Shown here: piece by piece, positions 8,651 through 17,335 of the stretch
Layout of the letters: each line of letters begins with the position of its first letter
Numbering within the stretch: position 1 is the first letter of the stretch
Assembly (NCBI RefSeq): GCF_014203555.1
Contig: NZ_JACHJH010000008.1
Coordinates: 1-64,000, forward strand
Direction of reading: 5' to 3'
DNA length: 64,000 bases
From: Streptomyces olivoverticillatus
GTDB taxonomy: Bacteria; Actinomycetota; Actinomycetes; Streptomycetales; Streptomycetaceae
Position numbers and translations under genes: made by a program
Notes under the pieces: model-generated
What the model was told of the DNA's origin: nothing
The model's database searches: none
The model's input: only the letters and a program-made list of their open reading frames with translations

Positions 8651-10560
8651 GCGCAGCCCAGGAAGGACCGGCCATGACCGACGACCTGCTGGCACGGGTG
8701 CTGGGCCCGCAGCCGCCCGCCTTCGCCGTCCTCCACCGCCCCGACTCGACCGGGGCCGACACCTTGGACGTCCTCCTCGGCGAAGTCCAACTGCCCGGCA
8801 CGCTCGCCGACATCCCGCTGCACGGGACCTCGGACGGCGGGGACGGCCCCCGGCACGAGGTGCTCGCCGTCGTCCCCTACCGGCAGATCGCCGAGCGCGG
8901 CTTCGCCTGCGCCGACGACGGCGCGCCGCTGATCGCGATGACCGTCACCGAGCAGGCCGCCCTGCCCGTCGCCGAGGTCCTCACCCGCATCCCCGAGACC
9001 GGGATCACCCTGTCCGACGGGCACTTCGACGTCGACGACCAGGCGTACGCCGAGACCGTGCGCCGGGTGATCGCCGACGAGATCGGCGAGGGCGAAGGCG
9101 CCAACTTCGTCATCAAGCGCTCCTTCGTCGCCGACATCAGCGACTACACCACCGCCCACGCGCTGACCTTCTTCCGCCGCCTGATGGAGCGCGAGTCCGG
9201 CGCCTACTGGACCTTCATCGTCCACACCGGGGACCGCACCTTCGTCGGTGCCACCCCCGAGCGGCACATCAGCGTCCGCCAGGGCACCGCCGTGATGAAC
9301 CCCATCAGCGGCACCTACCGCTACCCGGCCGCGGGCCCCAGCCTGCCCGAGGTCATGGACTTCCTCGCCGACCGCAAGGAAGCCGACGAGCTCTACATGG
9401 TCGTCGACGAAGAGCTGAAGATGATGGCCCGCATCTGCGAGACGGGCGGCCGCGTCGTCGGCCCCTACCTCAAGGAGATGGCGCGCCTGGCCCACACCGA
9501 GTACTTCATCGAGGGCACCACCGACCGCGACCCGCGCGACATCCTGCACGAGACGATGTTCGCGCCCACGGTCACCGGCAGCCCCCTGGAGAGCGCCTGC
9601 CGCGTCATCGACCGCTACGAGCCGCAGGGCCGTGGCTACTACAGCGGCGTCATCGCCCTCATCGGCCGCGACGGGCAGGGCGAGCGCACCCTGGACTCCT
9701 CCATCCTCATCCGCACCGCCGAGATCGACGCCGCGGGAACGGTCCGCATCGGCGTCGGCGCCACGCTCGTACGCCACTCCGACCCCGACTCCGAGGTCCT
9801 GGAGACCCGGGCCAAGGCCGCCGGGCTGATCTCCGCCCTGGAGACCGGCTCCGCCACCCGCTTCGGCGCCCACCCCAGCGTCCGCGCCGCCCTGGAGCAG
9901 CGCAACGACACCATCGCCGGATTCTGGCTCGCCCAGGACGCCGACCGGGTGCGCACCGATCCCGCCCTCGCCGGGCGGCGGGCGCTGGTCGTCGACGCCG
10001 AGGACACCTTCACCTCGATGATCGACCACCAGCTCCGCGCCATGGGGCTGACGGTCACCGTGCGCCGCTTCGACGAGTCCTACGACTTCGACGGCCACGA
10101 CCTGATCGTCATGGGCCCCGGCCCCGGCGACCCGCGCGAGGGCGACCACCCCAAGATCGCCCACCTGCGCGGCGCGATCCGCACCCTGCTCGCCGAGCGG
10201 CGGCCCTTCCTCGCCGTCTGCCTCAGCCACCAGGTGCTCAGCCTCCAGCTGGGCTTCGACCTCGTCCGCCGCGACGTGCCCAACCAGGGCGTCCAGCGCG
10301 AGATCGACCTCTTCGGCGCCCGCGAGCGGGTCGGCTTCTACAACACCTTCGCCGCCCACAGCCACGACGACAAGGCCGAGTGCGAAGGCGTCGGCGTCGT
10401 CGAGGTCAGCCGGGACGCACGGACCGGCGAGGTGCACGCCCTGCGCGGACCGCACTTCGCCTCCATGCAGTTCCACGCCGAGTCGGTGCTCACCCAGGAC
10501 GGTCCCCGCATCGTCGGCACGACCCTCGCCTCGCTCCTGGCGGGGGTGCCGGTCGCATGA
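8647..10560 (+). CDS. phzE: 2-amino-2-deoxyisochorismate (ADIC) synthase, PhzE-like
   Basis: This single chain of about 637 residues aminates chorismate at C2 to give ADIC without eliminating pyruvate. The N-terminal chorismate-binding domain carries NPISGTYRYP, ADELYMVVDEELKMMARIC and FAPTVTGSPLESACRVI, closely resembling PhzE rather than anthranilate synthase TrpE. The C-terminal glutamine amidotransferase has its nucleophile in AVCLSHQVLS and a HxE pair in MQFHAESV. The ATG at 8647 overlaps the phzD-like stop; an ATG at 8674 has a better-spaced GGAAGG and may be the true start. The gene for the next step (phzD-like) lies immediately upstream. Confidence 0.93.
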   Translation: MSAAQEGPAMTDDLLARVLGPQPPAFAVLHRPDSTGADTLDVLLGEVQLPGTLADIPLHGTSDGGDGPRHEVLAVVPYRQIAERGFACADDGAPLIAMTVTEQAALPVAEVLTRIPETGITLSDGHFDVDDQAYAETVRRVIADEIGEGEGANFVIKRSFVADISDYTTAHALTFFRRLMERESGAYWTFIVHTGDRTFVGATPERHISVRQGTAVMNPISGTYRYPAAGPSLPEVMDFLADRKEADELYMVVDEELKMMARICETGGRVVGPYLKEMARLAHTEYFIEGTTDRDPRDILHETMFAPTVTGSPLESACRVIDRYEPQGRGYYSGVIALIGRDGQGERTLDSSILIRTAEIDAAGTVRIGVGATLVRHSDPDSEVLETRAKAAGLISALETGSATRFGAHPSVRAALEQRNDTIAGFWLAQDADRVRTDPALAGRRALVVDAEDTFTSMIDHQLRAMGLTVTVRRFDESYDFDGHDLIVMGPGPGDPREGDHPKIAHLRGAIRTLLAERRPFLAVCLSHQVLSLQLGFDLVRRDVPNQGVQREIDLFGARERVGFYNTFAAHSHDDKAECEGVGVVEVSRDARTGEVHALRGPHFASMQFHAESVLTQDGPRIVGTTLASLLAGVPVA

Positions 10561-11015
10561 ACGCGCCGGGCATCCGCGCCGCCGCCGTGCCCCCGGGCAC
10601 GGCGGCCCGGGGCGGCTACGTCCTCTCCGACGCCGAACGCGGCACCCCCGACGTCGTGCTCGTCGCGGACGGCGCCGAACTGCGCACCGCCCTCGAAGCC
10701 CGGCGCATCCTCCAGCGCGACGGCATCGCCACCCGCGTGGTGGCGATGCCCTGCCCCAAGTGGTTCGACGAACAGGCCCCCGCCTACCGCGACGCCGTCC
10801 TGCCCCCGGCCACCCCCCGGATCTCCGTGGCCGCGGGCACCGCGCTCGGTTGGTACCAACTCCTCGGCGGCGCGGGCGAGACGGTCGGCCTGGACCGGTT
10901 CGGCGCGGGCGCGACCTACCGCAACCTCTACGAGAGCCGGGGCCTGACCCCCGAGCGGGTGGCGGCCGCCGCACGGGCCGCGGCCGCCCGCGCCCCGGGA
11001 AGGGAGCGCAGATGA
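10557..11015 (+). CDS. stand-alone transketolase C-terminal domain
   Basis: The 152-residue protein matches only the C-terminal (swivel) domain of actinobacterial transketolase: GYVLSDAERGTPDVVLVADG, the RVVAMPCPKWFDEQ stretch and a GLDRFGAGATY stretch. It lacks both thiamine diphosphate-binding domains, so it cannot be a transketolase alone. It overlaps the genes on both sides by 4 bp, and no frame around it encodes the missing domains, so it looks like a deliberate small gene rather than a broken one. It may be a structural partner of a housekeeping transketolase or of the adjacent transaldolase-like protein. That role is inferred from context. Confidence 0.8.
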   Translation: MNAPGIRAAAVPPGTAARGGYVLSDAERGTPDVVLVADGAELRTALEARRILQRDGIATRVVAMPCPKWFDEQAPAYRDAVLPPATPRISVAAGTALGWYQLLGGAGETVGLDRFGAGATYRNLYESRGLTPERVAAAARAAAARAPGRERR

Positions 11016-12133
11016 CCGGCGACGTCCTCGAACGGCTCACCACGGCCGGGGTCTCGGTGTGGCTCGACGACCTCACCCGCGACCGGCTGGCCGACGGCTC
11101 ACTGGCCGCCCTGGTCCGCAGCCGCCGGGTCACCGGCGCCACCTCCGACCCCTCGATGCTGGCCAAGTCCCTTTGTGACAGCCCCTTCTACGCCGGACAG
11201 CTCGACGACCTCGCCCACCGCGGCGTCCGTGCCGAGCAGGCCCTGCGCCTGGTCACCACCCACGACATCCGCTGGGCCTGCGACATCCTGCGGCCCGTCC
11301 ACGAGGCCACCGGCGGTGCCGACGGGCTGGTGTCGGTGGGCATCGACCCCCGCCTCGCCCACGACGCCGGGGCCACCCTCGCCGAGGCCCGCGAGCTGTG
11401 GCGGGTCACCGGCCGGGCCAACGTCATGGTCAGGATCCCGGCGACCGACGCGGGCCTGACGGCCCTGAGCGCCTGCCTCGCCGAAGGCATCAACGCCGAC
11501 GCCACCCTGATCCTCTCCGCCGACCGCTACGACCTGGTCGCCGACGCCTGCTTCGAGGGACTCGAACGCGCCCACCGGGCCGGCCTTCCCCTCGCCGGCA
11601 TCTCCTCCGTCGCCTCCTTCCTCGTCGGCCGCATCGACAGCGCCGTCGACACCCTGCTCGACCGCGAGGGCACCCTGGAGGCCAGGGCCATGCACGGCAC
11701 GGCCGCCGTCTCCGGCGCCCGCCTGGCCCACGAGCGCCACGAGCGGACCTACCGGGGCGCGCGCTGGCGCGCCCTGGCGGCGCTCGGCGCCCGGCCCCAG
11801 CGGCTGCTGTGGGCCGACACCACCGTGCGCAACCCCGCCTACCACGACACCCGTTACGTCGACCGGCTCGTCACCCGCGGCACCGTCAACACCATGCCCC
11901 CCGCCACCCTGCAGGCCGTCGCCGACCACGGCTCGGTCGTCCCCCGGCGCTGGACCGAGGAGACCTACGACGACGCCCGCAGACTCCTCGGCCACCTGCA
12001 GTGGTTCGGCATCGACCACGGCGAACTCGTGCTCCGGCTGGAGAGCGAGGCGCTCAAGCAGGCCGATGACTCCTGGCACCAGCTCCTCGACGCCCTCACC
12101 CTCGCACTCGACAAGGACCGGCAGACGCCATGA
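11012..12133 (+). CDS. transaldolase-like protein (second copy, catalytic lysine replaced)
   Basis: At 373 residues it is collinear with actinobacterial transaldolase. The Asp of WLDDL (residue 19) is kept. The Schiff-base lysine of the NVMxKIPAT motif is arginine (NVMVRIPAT, Arg141, codon AGG), TSNP reads TSDP (Asp46), and the usual SIEVDP reads SVGIDP (Gly110). Loss of the lysine should abolish the normal Schiff-base mechanism. The ATG follows GGAAGGGAG and overlaps the transketolase-domain gene by 4 bp; the gene also overlaps aroA by 4 bp. It is either a pseudoenzyme/partner protein or an enzyme with different chemistry. Its presence in an operon with a transketolase fragment argues for a shared role. 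Confidence 0.82.
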   Translation: MTGDVLERLTTAGVSVWLDDLTRDRLADGSLAALVRSRRVTGATSDPSMLAKSLCDSPFYAGQLDDLAHRGVRAEQALRLVTTHDIRWACDILRPVHEATGGADGLVSVGIDPRLAHDAGATLAEARELWRVTGRANVMVRIPATDAGLTALSACLAEGINADATLILSADRYDLVADACFEGLERAHRAGLPLAGISSVASFLVGRIDSAVDTLLDREGTLEARAMHGTAAVSGARLAHERHERTYRGARWRALAALGARPQRLLWADTTVRNPAYHDTRYVDRLVTRGTVNTMPPATLQAVADHGSVVPRRWTEETYDDARRLLGHLQWFGIDHGELVLRLESEALKQADDSWHQLLDALTLALDKDRQTP

Positions 12134-13404
12134 CCACCTGGCCCGCCCTGCGCACCCCCCTGACCGCGCGCATCCCCGGCTCCAAGAGCATCACCAACCG
12201 GGCCCTGCTGCTGGCCGCCGCCGCCCAGGGCACCACGGGCCTGTGGGCGCCGCTGGTCAGCGACGACACCCTCGCCTTCCGCACCGCGCTGACCGACCTC
12301 GGCATCCGCGCCGAGACCACCCCCGACGACCAGTGCTGGGAGATCACCGGCGCCGGGCGCGGCCCCACCGGGCCCACCCGCATCTGGTGCGCCGACGCCG
12401 GCACGGCCGCCCGCTTCCTGCCGCCCTTCGCGGCCACCGGCGACGGCGAGTTCGTCTTCGACGGCTCCGCCCAGCTGCGCGCCCGGCCCTTGCACCCGCT
12501 GGCCGAGGCCCTCGCCCGGCTCGGCGCCCGCGTCCGCACCGACGACGGCGGCGACACACTGCTGCGCATCGACGCCAGTGGCCTCGACGGCGGCGAACTC
12601 GCCCTGGACTCCTCGCTCAGCAGCCAGTACCTCAGCGGGCTGCTGATGGCCGCCCCCCTGATGCGCACCCCCTTGGCCATCGACGTCCACGGCCTCGTCA
12701 GCCGCCCCTACATCGACATGACCCTCGCCCTGATGCGCCACTTCGGCGCGACCGTCGAGGAGAGCGCCGCGGGCCGGATCGAGGTGCGGCCCGGCGGCTA
12801 CACCGCCACCGACCTCGTCATCGAACCCGACGCCTCCACCGCCTCGTACGTCTTCGCGGCGGCGGCCGTCACCGGCCGCAGCGTCACCGTGCCCGGTCTC
12901 GGCAGCCGCAGCCTCCAGGGCGACCTGCGCTTCGCCGAGGTGCTGCGGCTGACCGGGGCCGAGGTGGAGGTGCGCGAGGACGCCACGACCGTCACCGGCA
13001 CCGGGCGGCTGCGCGGCGGCTTCGACGTCGACATGGGCGACATCTCGGACACCTTCATGACGCTGGCCGCGATCGCCCCGCTCGCCGACGCCCCCATCAC
13101 CGTGCACGGCATCGCCCACGCCCGCCTCAAGGAGTCCGACCGCATCGCCGCGGTCGCCCGCAACCTGCGCGCGCTCGGCATCACCGCCGACGAGGGGCCC
13201 GACCGGCTCACCGTCCACCCCGGCCGGCCGCGGCCCGCGCGCATCGCCTGCCACCGGGACCACCGCATCGCCATGGCCTTTTCCGTCCTCGGTCTGCGGG
13301 CACCGGGCGGGATCACGCTCGACGACCCCGACTGCGTCGGCAAGACCTTCCCCGGCTTCCACGCCGAGCTGCACCGCCTCTTCGACGGGCCGGCCGCACC
13401 GTGA
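12130..13404 (+). CDS. aroA: EPSP synthase (3-phosphoshikimate 1-carboxyvinyltransferase)
   Basis: It transfers enolpyruvyl from PEP to shikimate 3-phosphate, the step before chorismate synthase. Visible signatures are PGSKSITNRALLLAA at the N-terminus, DAGTAARFLPPF, the LKESDR motif, and DHRIAMAFSVLGL with DCVGKTFPGF near the C-terminus. The length of 424 residues is normal. The start overlaps the transaldolase-like stop by 4 bp, and the stop overlaps the WD40 start. A second aroA inside a biosynthetic operon is best explained as precursor supply. No other mid-pathway shikimate genes (aroB, aroD, aroE, aroK, aroC) accompany it, so those steps must come from primary metabolism. Confidence 0.94.
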   Translation: MTTWPALRTPLTARIPGSKSITNRALLLAAAAQGTTGLWAPLVSDDTLAFRTALTDLGIRAETTPDDQCWEITGAGRGPTGPTRIWCADAGTAARFLPPFAATGDGEFVFDGSAQLRARPLHPLAEALARLGARVRTDDGGDTLLRIDASGLDGGELALDSSLSSQYLSGLLMAAPLMRTPLAIDVHGLVSRPYIDMTLALMRHFGATVEESAAGRIEVRPGGYTATDLVIEPDASTASYVFAAAAVTGRSVTVPGLGSRSLQGDLRFAEVLRLTGAEVEVREDATTVTGTGRLRGGFDVDMGDISDTFMTLAAIAPLADAPITVHGIAHARLKESDRIAAVARNLRALGITADEGPDRLTVHPGRPRPARIACHRDHRIAMAFSVLGLRAPGGITLDDPDCVGKTFPGFHAELHRLFDGPAAP

Positions 13405-14039
13405 GCGGGACCCGCGCCACCGCCTGGAACCCCACGGCACCCGAACTCCTCGCCGCCGCCTCGCCGGACCGCAAGGTCACGGTCTGGCAGGTGCCCGAGC
13501 GCGGCCCCGCGGCCCTCGTCGCCGTGCTGGCCCACCACACCGACACCGTCAACTCCCTGGCCTGGATGCCCGACGGGCGGCGGCTGGTGTGCGTGTGCGC
13601 CGACGGCCGCGCCGCCATGTGGGACGCCCTGACCGGCACCTTCCTGGCCGACCTCAGCTCGTACGACACCCACTGCACCATGGTTGCCGTCAGCCCCGAG
13701 GGGCTCGTCGCCACCGTCGGCGAGGACGGCCTGATCGTCGTCGGCCACCCCGACGACGGCGTGCAGAACCTCGCCATCCGGCACTACGACTGCACCGTCG
13801 AGTGCTGCGTCTGGTCCCACTCCGGCCGGACGCTGGCGGTGGGCTGCGACGACGGCACGGTCGACCTGCTGAGCGCCGGGCTGTGCCTGGTGCACACGGT
13901 GGACGTCCCCGGAGCGGCGGCGCTGACGGTCGAATGGGCGCCGGACGACGCCTCGTTCGTGGTGGGCGCCGCCGACGGGACCCTGCACTTCTTCGCCGTC
14001 GGCGGCGGGAGACCGGTCGTCAGACGGCGGACGGGCTGA
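13401..14039 (+). CDS. short WD40-repeat protein
   Basis: The 212-residue protein consists of about five WD40-type repeats, each ending near W-Q/W-D-like motifs (KVTVWQVPERG; RAAMWDALTG) with recurring G-D/DG turns (MPDGRRL, CDDGTVDLL, AADGTLHFF). No signal peptide or catalytic domain is seen. Canonical propellers need about seven repeats, so it may be an incomplete propeller or dimerise. The GTG start overlaps the aroA stop by 4 bp and the gene overlaps the FMN reductase tail-to-tail by 20 bp, so it is translationally coupled to the shikimate supply genes. A scaffold that brings pathway enzymes together is a guess from the fold, not shown. Confidence 0.78.
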   Translation: MSGTRATAWNPTAPELLAAASPDRKVTVWQVPERGPAALVAVLAHHTDTVNSLAWMPDGRRLVCVCADGRAAMWDALTGTFLADLSSYDTHCTMVAVSPEGLVATVGEDGLIVVGHPDDGVQNLAIRHYDCTVECCVWSHSGRTLAVGCDDGTVDLLSAGLCLVHTVDVPGAAALTVEWAPDDASFVVGAADGTLHFFAVGGGRPVVRRRTG

Positions 14040-14604
14040 GCGCGCCGCGCCCGGACCGGGCCACCGCGGCGAGCGTCGCACCCACGAGGGCGCGCAGCGC
14101 GGCGAGCACCTCCGGGTCGCGCATCTCCCCGTCCCCGTCCAGCCGTTCGTCGGCCCGGTCGATCGCCACCGACGGGTGGGCGACGACGCGGGCGTCACAG
14201 GCCCGCAGCACATCCCGCAGCAGCGGCTGCGCATCGGCCGCCCCCCGCCCGCCGGGCGAGGCGGACAGCACCGCGACCACCTTGCCGGTGAGCGGACTCG
14301 CGCCCGTCGGCCGGGACAGCCAGTCCAGGGCGTTCTTGAGCACGCCGGAGACCGTGCCGTTGTACGAGGGGGTGCTGATGACCAGCGCGTCGGCGTTCGC
14401 CACCAGGGCACGGGCGGCCTGCACCGCAGCCGTCATCCCGGCCTCCTCGACGTCCCCGTCGTAGTAGGGGATGCGCCCGATGGGCAGCGAGGCCACGTCG
14501 ACGGGTTCCGGCATGTCCTCGACGATCCGTCGTACCGCTCGCAGCGCGGCCGAATTGAGCGAACCGCGGCGCAGGCTTCCCGAAATCAACACGAGCCTGG
14601 TCAT
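14020..14604 (-). CDS. NADPH-dependent FMN reductase family protein
   Basis: The 194-residue flavodoxin-like protein begins MTRLVLISGSLRRGSLNSAA, the FMN phosphate-binding loop of this family. It has STPSYNGTVSGVLKNALDWL, the usual flavin-ring contact segment. Such enzymes reduce FMN or quinones with NAD(P)H and often partner flavin-dependent oxygenases or reduce quinone/nitroso intermediates. It is transcribed against the operon to its left, overlapping the WD40 gene by 20 bp at the 3' ends, and is divergent from the N-acetyltransferase gene. A role in handling an aminoquinone or reducing product is inference. Confidence 0.87.
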   Translation of the reverse strand: MTRLVLISGSLRRGSLNSAALRAVRRIVEDMPEPVDVASLPIGRIPYYDGDVEEAGMTAAVQAARALVANADALVISTPSYNGTVSGVLKNALDWLSRPTGASPLTGKVVAVLSASPGGRGAADAQPLLRDVLRACDARVVAHPSVAIDRADERLDGDGEMRDPEVLAALRALVGATLAAVARSGRGALSPSAV

Positions 14605-14685
14605 GTCGTTTTCCCAACGTTGCGGAGATCCGGTGGGCCGAGCTTACGTCCCGCGACAAGGCCTTTTTCGGCATCGGACCGGGTT

Positions 14686-14740
14686 TATGTCAGGTCGTCA
14701 CCATCAGCCCGAAGGAAACCGGACGTCCTGATCTGACATA
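14686..14740. promoter_or_regulatory. paired inverted half-sites between FMN reductase and acetyltransferase genes
   Basis: TATGTCAGGTC at 14686-14696 is repeated in inverted orientation at 14730-14740 (TATGTCAGATC read on the other strand), 10 of 11 bases identical. The centre-to-centre distance is 44 bp, about four helical turns. The pair lies in the 253-bp divergent region between the FMN reductase and acetyltransferase genes, which suits a dimeric regulator binding two faces of a loop. Confidence 0.45.
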
Positions 14741-14857
14741 TTTCCGCGGCAGTGACGGACTGCCCGCAGCACCGTTGGCGGCCGCCACGGCAGCCCCACA
14801 GGATGGAAGAGCGCACGGTGCGCATCACGACGGCGCACCAGGGAGGGGCGAGAGCGG

Positions 14858-15718
14858 ATGGGCAACGTGACGCTGACCGAGGAGCGGACGGCCGACGGCG
14901 GCTGGGGTGCGGAATCCCTGGACCTCGACGCCTACTTCGCCCGGATCGGCTACGACGGCCCGCGCACCGCCACCACCCGCACGCTCGCCGCCCTGCACCG
15001 CGCCCACCACGCCGCCGTCTGCTTCGAGAACCTCGACGTGGCGCTCGGCCGCGAGATGCCCCTGGACGTCGAGAGCCTCCAGCGCAAGATGGTCGCAACC
15101 CGCCGCGGCGGCTACTGCTTCGAGCAGAACCTCCTCTTCGCCGCCGCCCTCGAACGGCTCGGCTTCCCGCTCACCCGGCACCTCGCGCGCATCCGCCGTG
15201 GCCGGCGCACGGTCCGCTACCGCTCCCACGCCGCCCTCGTCGTCGAGGCGGAGGGCCGCCCCTACCTGTGCGACGTCGGATACGGCGACGAGGGGCTGAT
15301 CGAACCGATCCCCTTCGAGCCCGGCGCCCGGCTGACCGTCGGCGACTGGACGTGGGGGGTGGGCCTGGACGGCGACGAGTGGATCCTCCAGTCCCTGCAC
15401 CCCGACGGCTGGTTCGACGTCTACGCCCTGCGCCTGGAGCGCCACCACCCGGCCGACTTCGAGGTGTCCCACTACTACACCGCCCACCACCCCGCCTCCC
15501 GGTTCACCGGGGCGGTGGTGGCCATGCGCGGCGACGAGCACGTGCGGCACACGCTCAAGAACCGCACGCTTGCCGCCCGCTACGCCGACGGCCGCACCCT
15601 GCGCACCGAGCTCGCCCCCGACGAGGTGGTCCACGTGCTGCGCGGCACCTTCGGCCTCACCGTCACCGGCGAGGAGGCCATCCAGCTCCAGCGGTGCGTG
15701 GCCTCGTACCGCGACTGA
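14858..15718 (+). CDS. arylamine N-acetyltransferase / amide synthase family protein
   Basis: The 286-residue protein has the complete catalytic triad region of the NAT family: Cys in RRGGYCFEQN, His in RSHAALVV and Asp in CDVGYGDEG. NATs transfer acyl groups from CoA to arylamines. Cluster-borne relatives such as RifF release and cyclise polyketides by amide formation to an aromatic amine. Here an aromatic amine derived from ADC or DHHA is the obvious acceptor, and the neighbouring AMP ligase could provide the acyl thioester or adenylate. The ATG follows GGGAGGGGCGAG. It starts the tailoring operon that runs to 18,885. The exact acyl donor is unknown. Confidence 0.9.
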   Translation: MGNVTLTEERTADGGWGAESLDLDAYFARIGYDGPRTATTRTLAALHRAHHAAVCFENLDVALGREMPLDVESLQRKMVATRRGGYCFEQNLLFAAALERLGFPLTRHLARIRRGRRTVRYRSHAALVVEAEGRPYLCDVGYGDEGLIEPIPFEPGARLTVGDWTWGVGLDGDEWILQSLHPDGWFDVYALRLERHHPADFEVSHYYTAHHPASRFTGAVVAMRGDEHVRHTLKNRTLAARYADGRTLRTELAPDEVVHVLRGTFGLTVTGEEAIQLQRCVASYRD

Positions 15719-15754
15719 CCCCGCCGCCCGCGACCGCCTGGAGGAGGCACCGCC

Positions 15755-17335
15755 ATGCTCCGACCGCCCACCGGCAAGGAAGGCCTCTACCTCGGCGTGG
15801 TCCCCGAGCGCGCCGCCGCCGACCACCCGGACGTGACCGTCGTCCTCGACCACGACCTGGCCGCTCTGCCCGGCACCGGCCGCAGCCTGACCTATGCCCG
15901 ACTCGCCGAGCACGTCGACGACATCGCGGCCCGGCTGTGGGCCGTGGGCGTGCGGCCGAGCGAGCACGTCGCGGTGCACAAGTCGGCGGGCTTCGACATC
16001 TACCTCCTCGCCTGCGCCGCGGCCCGCATCGGCGCCGTGCCGGTGCTGCTCTCCCCGGCGCTCGACGGCGAGACGGTCACCGCACTGCTGCGGCGGCTGC
16101 ACCGCCCGCACCTGCTCACCGACGAGGAGAAGCTGAGCGGCCCCCTGGCCGGCTTCCCTACGGCCGAGGTCGCCGACCGGGTCGTCACCACCGGTCCCGC
16201 CCGCCCCGGCGCCGTCGCCCTCTCCGAGCTGGCCGGGGCCCCGCGCCGCGAGCCGGTGTTCCTGCACCCGGACCACCCGGCTCTGATGACCCACACCTCC
16301 GGCACCACGGGCCTGCCCAAGCTCGTCGTGCACACCGCCGCCAGCCTCGACGGCCGCTGCCGCCCGCAGGCCAGGCTGGCCTCGCTGATCCGCACCCGCG
16401 AGACGTACGCCGCCCATCTGTCGTACGTGCACTCGCGGATGTACCTGGCGCTCGCCACCATGCTGCCCAAGGGCATGCCCGTCGTCATCCTCGACGACCC
16501 CGACCCGGACAACGTGGCCGACGTCTTCGCCGCCACCCGCCCCGGCTTCGTCGAGACCCACCCCAACTCCTTCATGCAGTGGGAGGGTCTGGCCGACGAC
16601 CCGCGCGAGCCGCTGGCGGGCGTCAAGTACTTCAGCGCCACCTTCGACGCCCTGCACCCGCCCACCCTGCGCAAGCTGCTGCTGGCCTCGCGGCGCACCC
16701 TGCCGCTGTTCTTCCAGTTCTACGGGCAGAGCGAGTGCGGCCCGCTCGCCGGGCGCTGGTACACCCGGCGCACCGTGCACAAGGCCGACAGCCGCTGCCT
16801 GGGCTTCGCGATCCCCGGCGCCACCCGCTTCCGCCTGGTCAGCCGCAACGGACGGCGCCCCTCGAAGGCCAACCCCGGGCTGATCGAGGCCCGGACCGCG
16901 GGCCGCGCCGTCACCTACTTCGCGGAGCGCGAGCGCTACGAGAAGGAGCTGCACGGCACGTGGTGGCGCACGGGCGACGTGGGCTACCGCACCGCGTTCG
17001 GCTGTCTGCACCTGCTCGACCGCGAGGTCGACGTGATCCGGGGCGTGTGCTCCACGCTCGAGGTCGAGGACGTGCTGATGGAACGGCTGCCCGAACTCAT
17101 CGAGATCGTGCTGGTGCCAGGGGAGCGCGAGGAGCCCGTGCCGGTGGTGTGCACGCGCGACGACCGCCCGCTGGACCCGGCGCGCTGGGCCACGGCCGCC
17201 GCCTGCTACCCGCAGCTGGCGGCGCCCGTCCAGATGTCCCTGGCCGACGTGCCGCGCACCGCCACGATGAAGGTCCGGCGCATTGAGCTGGCCCGCCGGC
17301 TGGCCGGGACCGCCGAGCCGGAGCAGGCGCGGTGA
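15755..17335 (+). CDS. AMP-forming acyl/aryl-CoA ligase family protein
   Basis: The 526-residue protein is an ANL-superfamily adenylating enzyme. It has the phosphate loop THTSGTTGLPKLV, an A5-like YGQSECGPLAGRW, the WWRTGDVGY segment, and a C-terminal lysine in TATMKVRR. No carrier-protein or condensation domain is attached. It would activate a carboxylic acid as adenylate, then as a thioester. Candidate substrates are the aminobenzoate-type acids made by this locus or an acyl partner to be coupled by the NAT-type enzyme. The ATG follows GGAGGAGG 36 bp after the acetyltransferase, and the 3' end overlaps the monooxygenase by 4 bp. The substrate cannot be read from the sequence. Confidence 0.88.
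   Translation: MLRPPTGKEGLYLGVVPERAAADHPDVTVVLDHDLAALPGTGRSLTYARLAEHVDDIAARLWAVGVRPSEHVAVHKSAGFDIYLLACAAARIGAVPVLLSPALDGETVTALLRRLHRPHLLTDEEKLSGPLAGFPTAEVADRVVTTGPARPGAVALSELAGAPRREPVFLHPDHPALMTHTSGTTGLPKLVVHTAASLDGRCRPQARLASLIRTRETYAAHLSYVHSRMYLALATMLPKGMPVVILDDPDPDNVADVFAATRPGFVETHPNSFMQWEGLADDPREPLAGVKYFSATFDALHPPTLRKLLLASRRTLPLFFQFYGQSECGPLAGRWYTRRTVHKADSRCLGFAIPGATRFRLVSRNGRRPSKANPGLIEARTAGRAVTYFAERERYEKELHGTWWRTGDVGYRTAFGCLHLLDREVDVIRGVCSTLEVEDVLMERLPELIEIVLVPGEREEPVPVVCTRDDRPLDPARWATAAACYPQLAAPVQMSLADVPRTATMKVRRIELARRLAGTAEPEQAR

Noticed and set aside
6749..10560. Phenazine biosynthesis cluster
   Set aside because: phzC/D/E-like genes are present, but phzF, phzA/B and phzG are missing and other genes differ, so only the ADIC/DHHA branch is supported.
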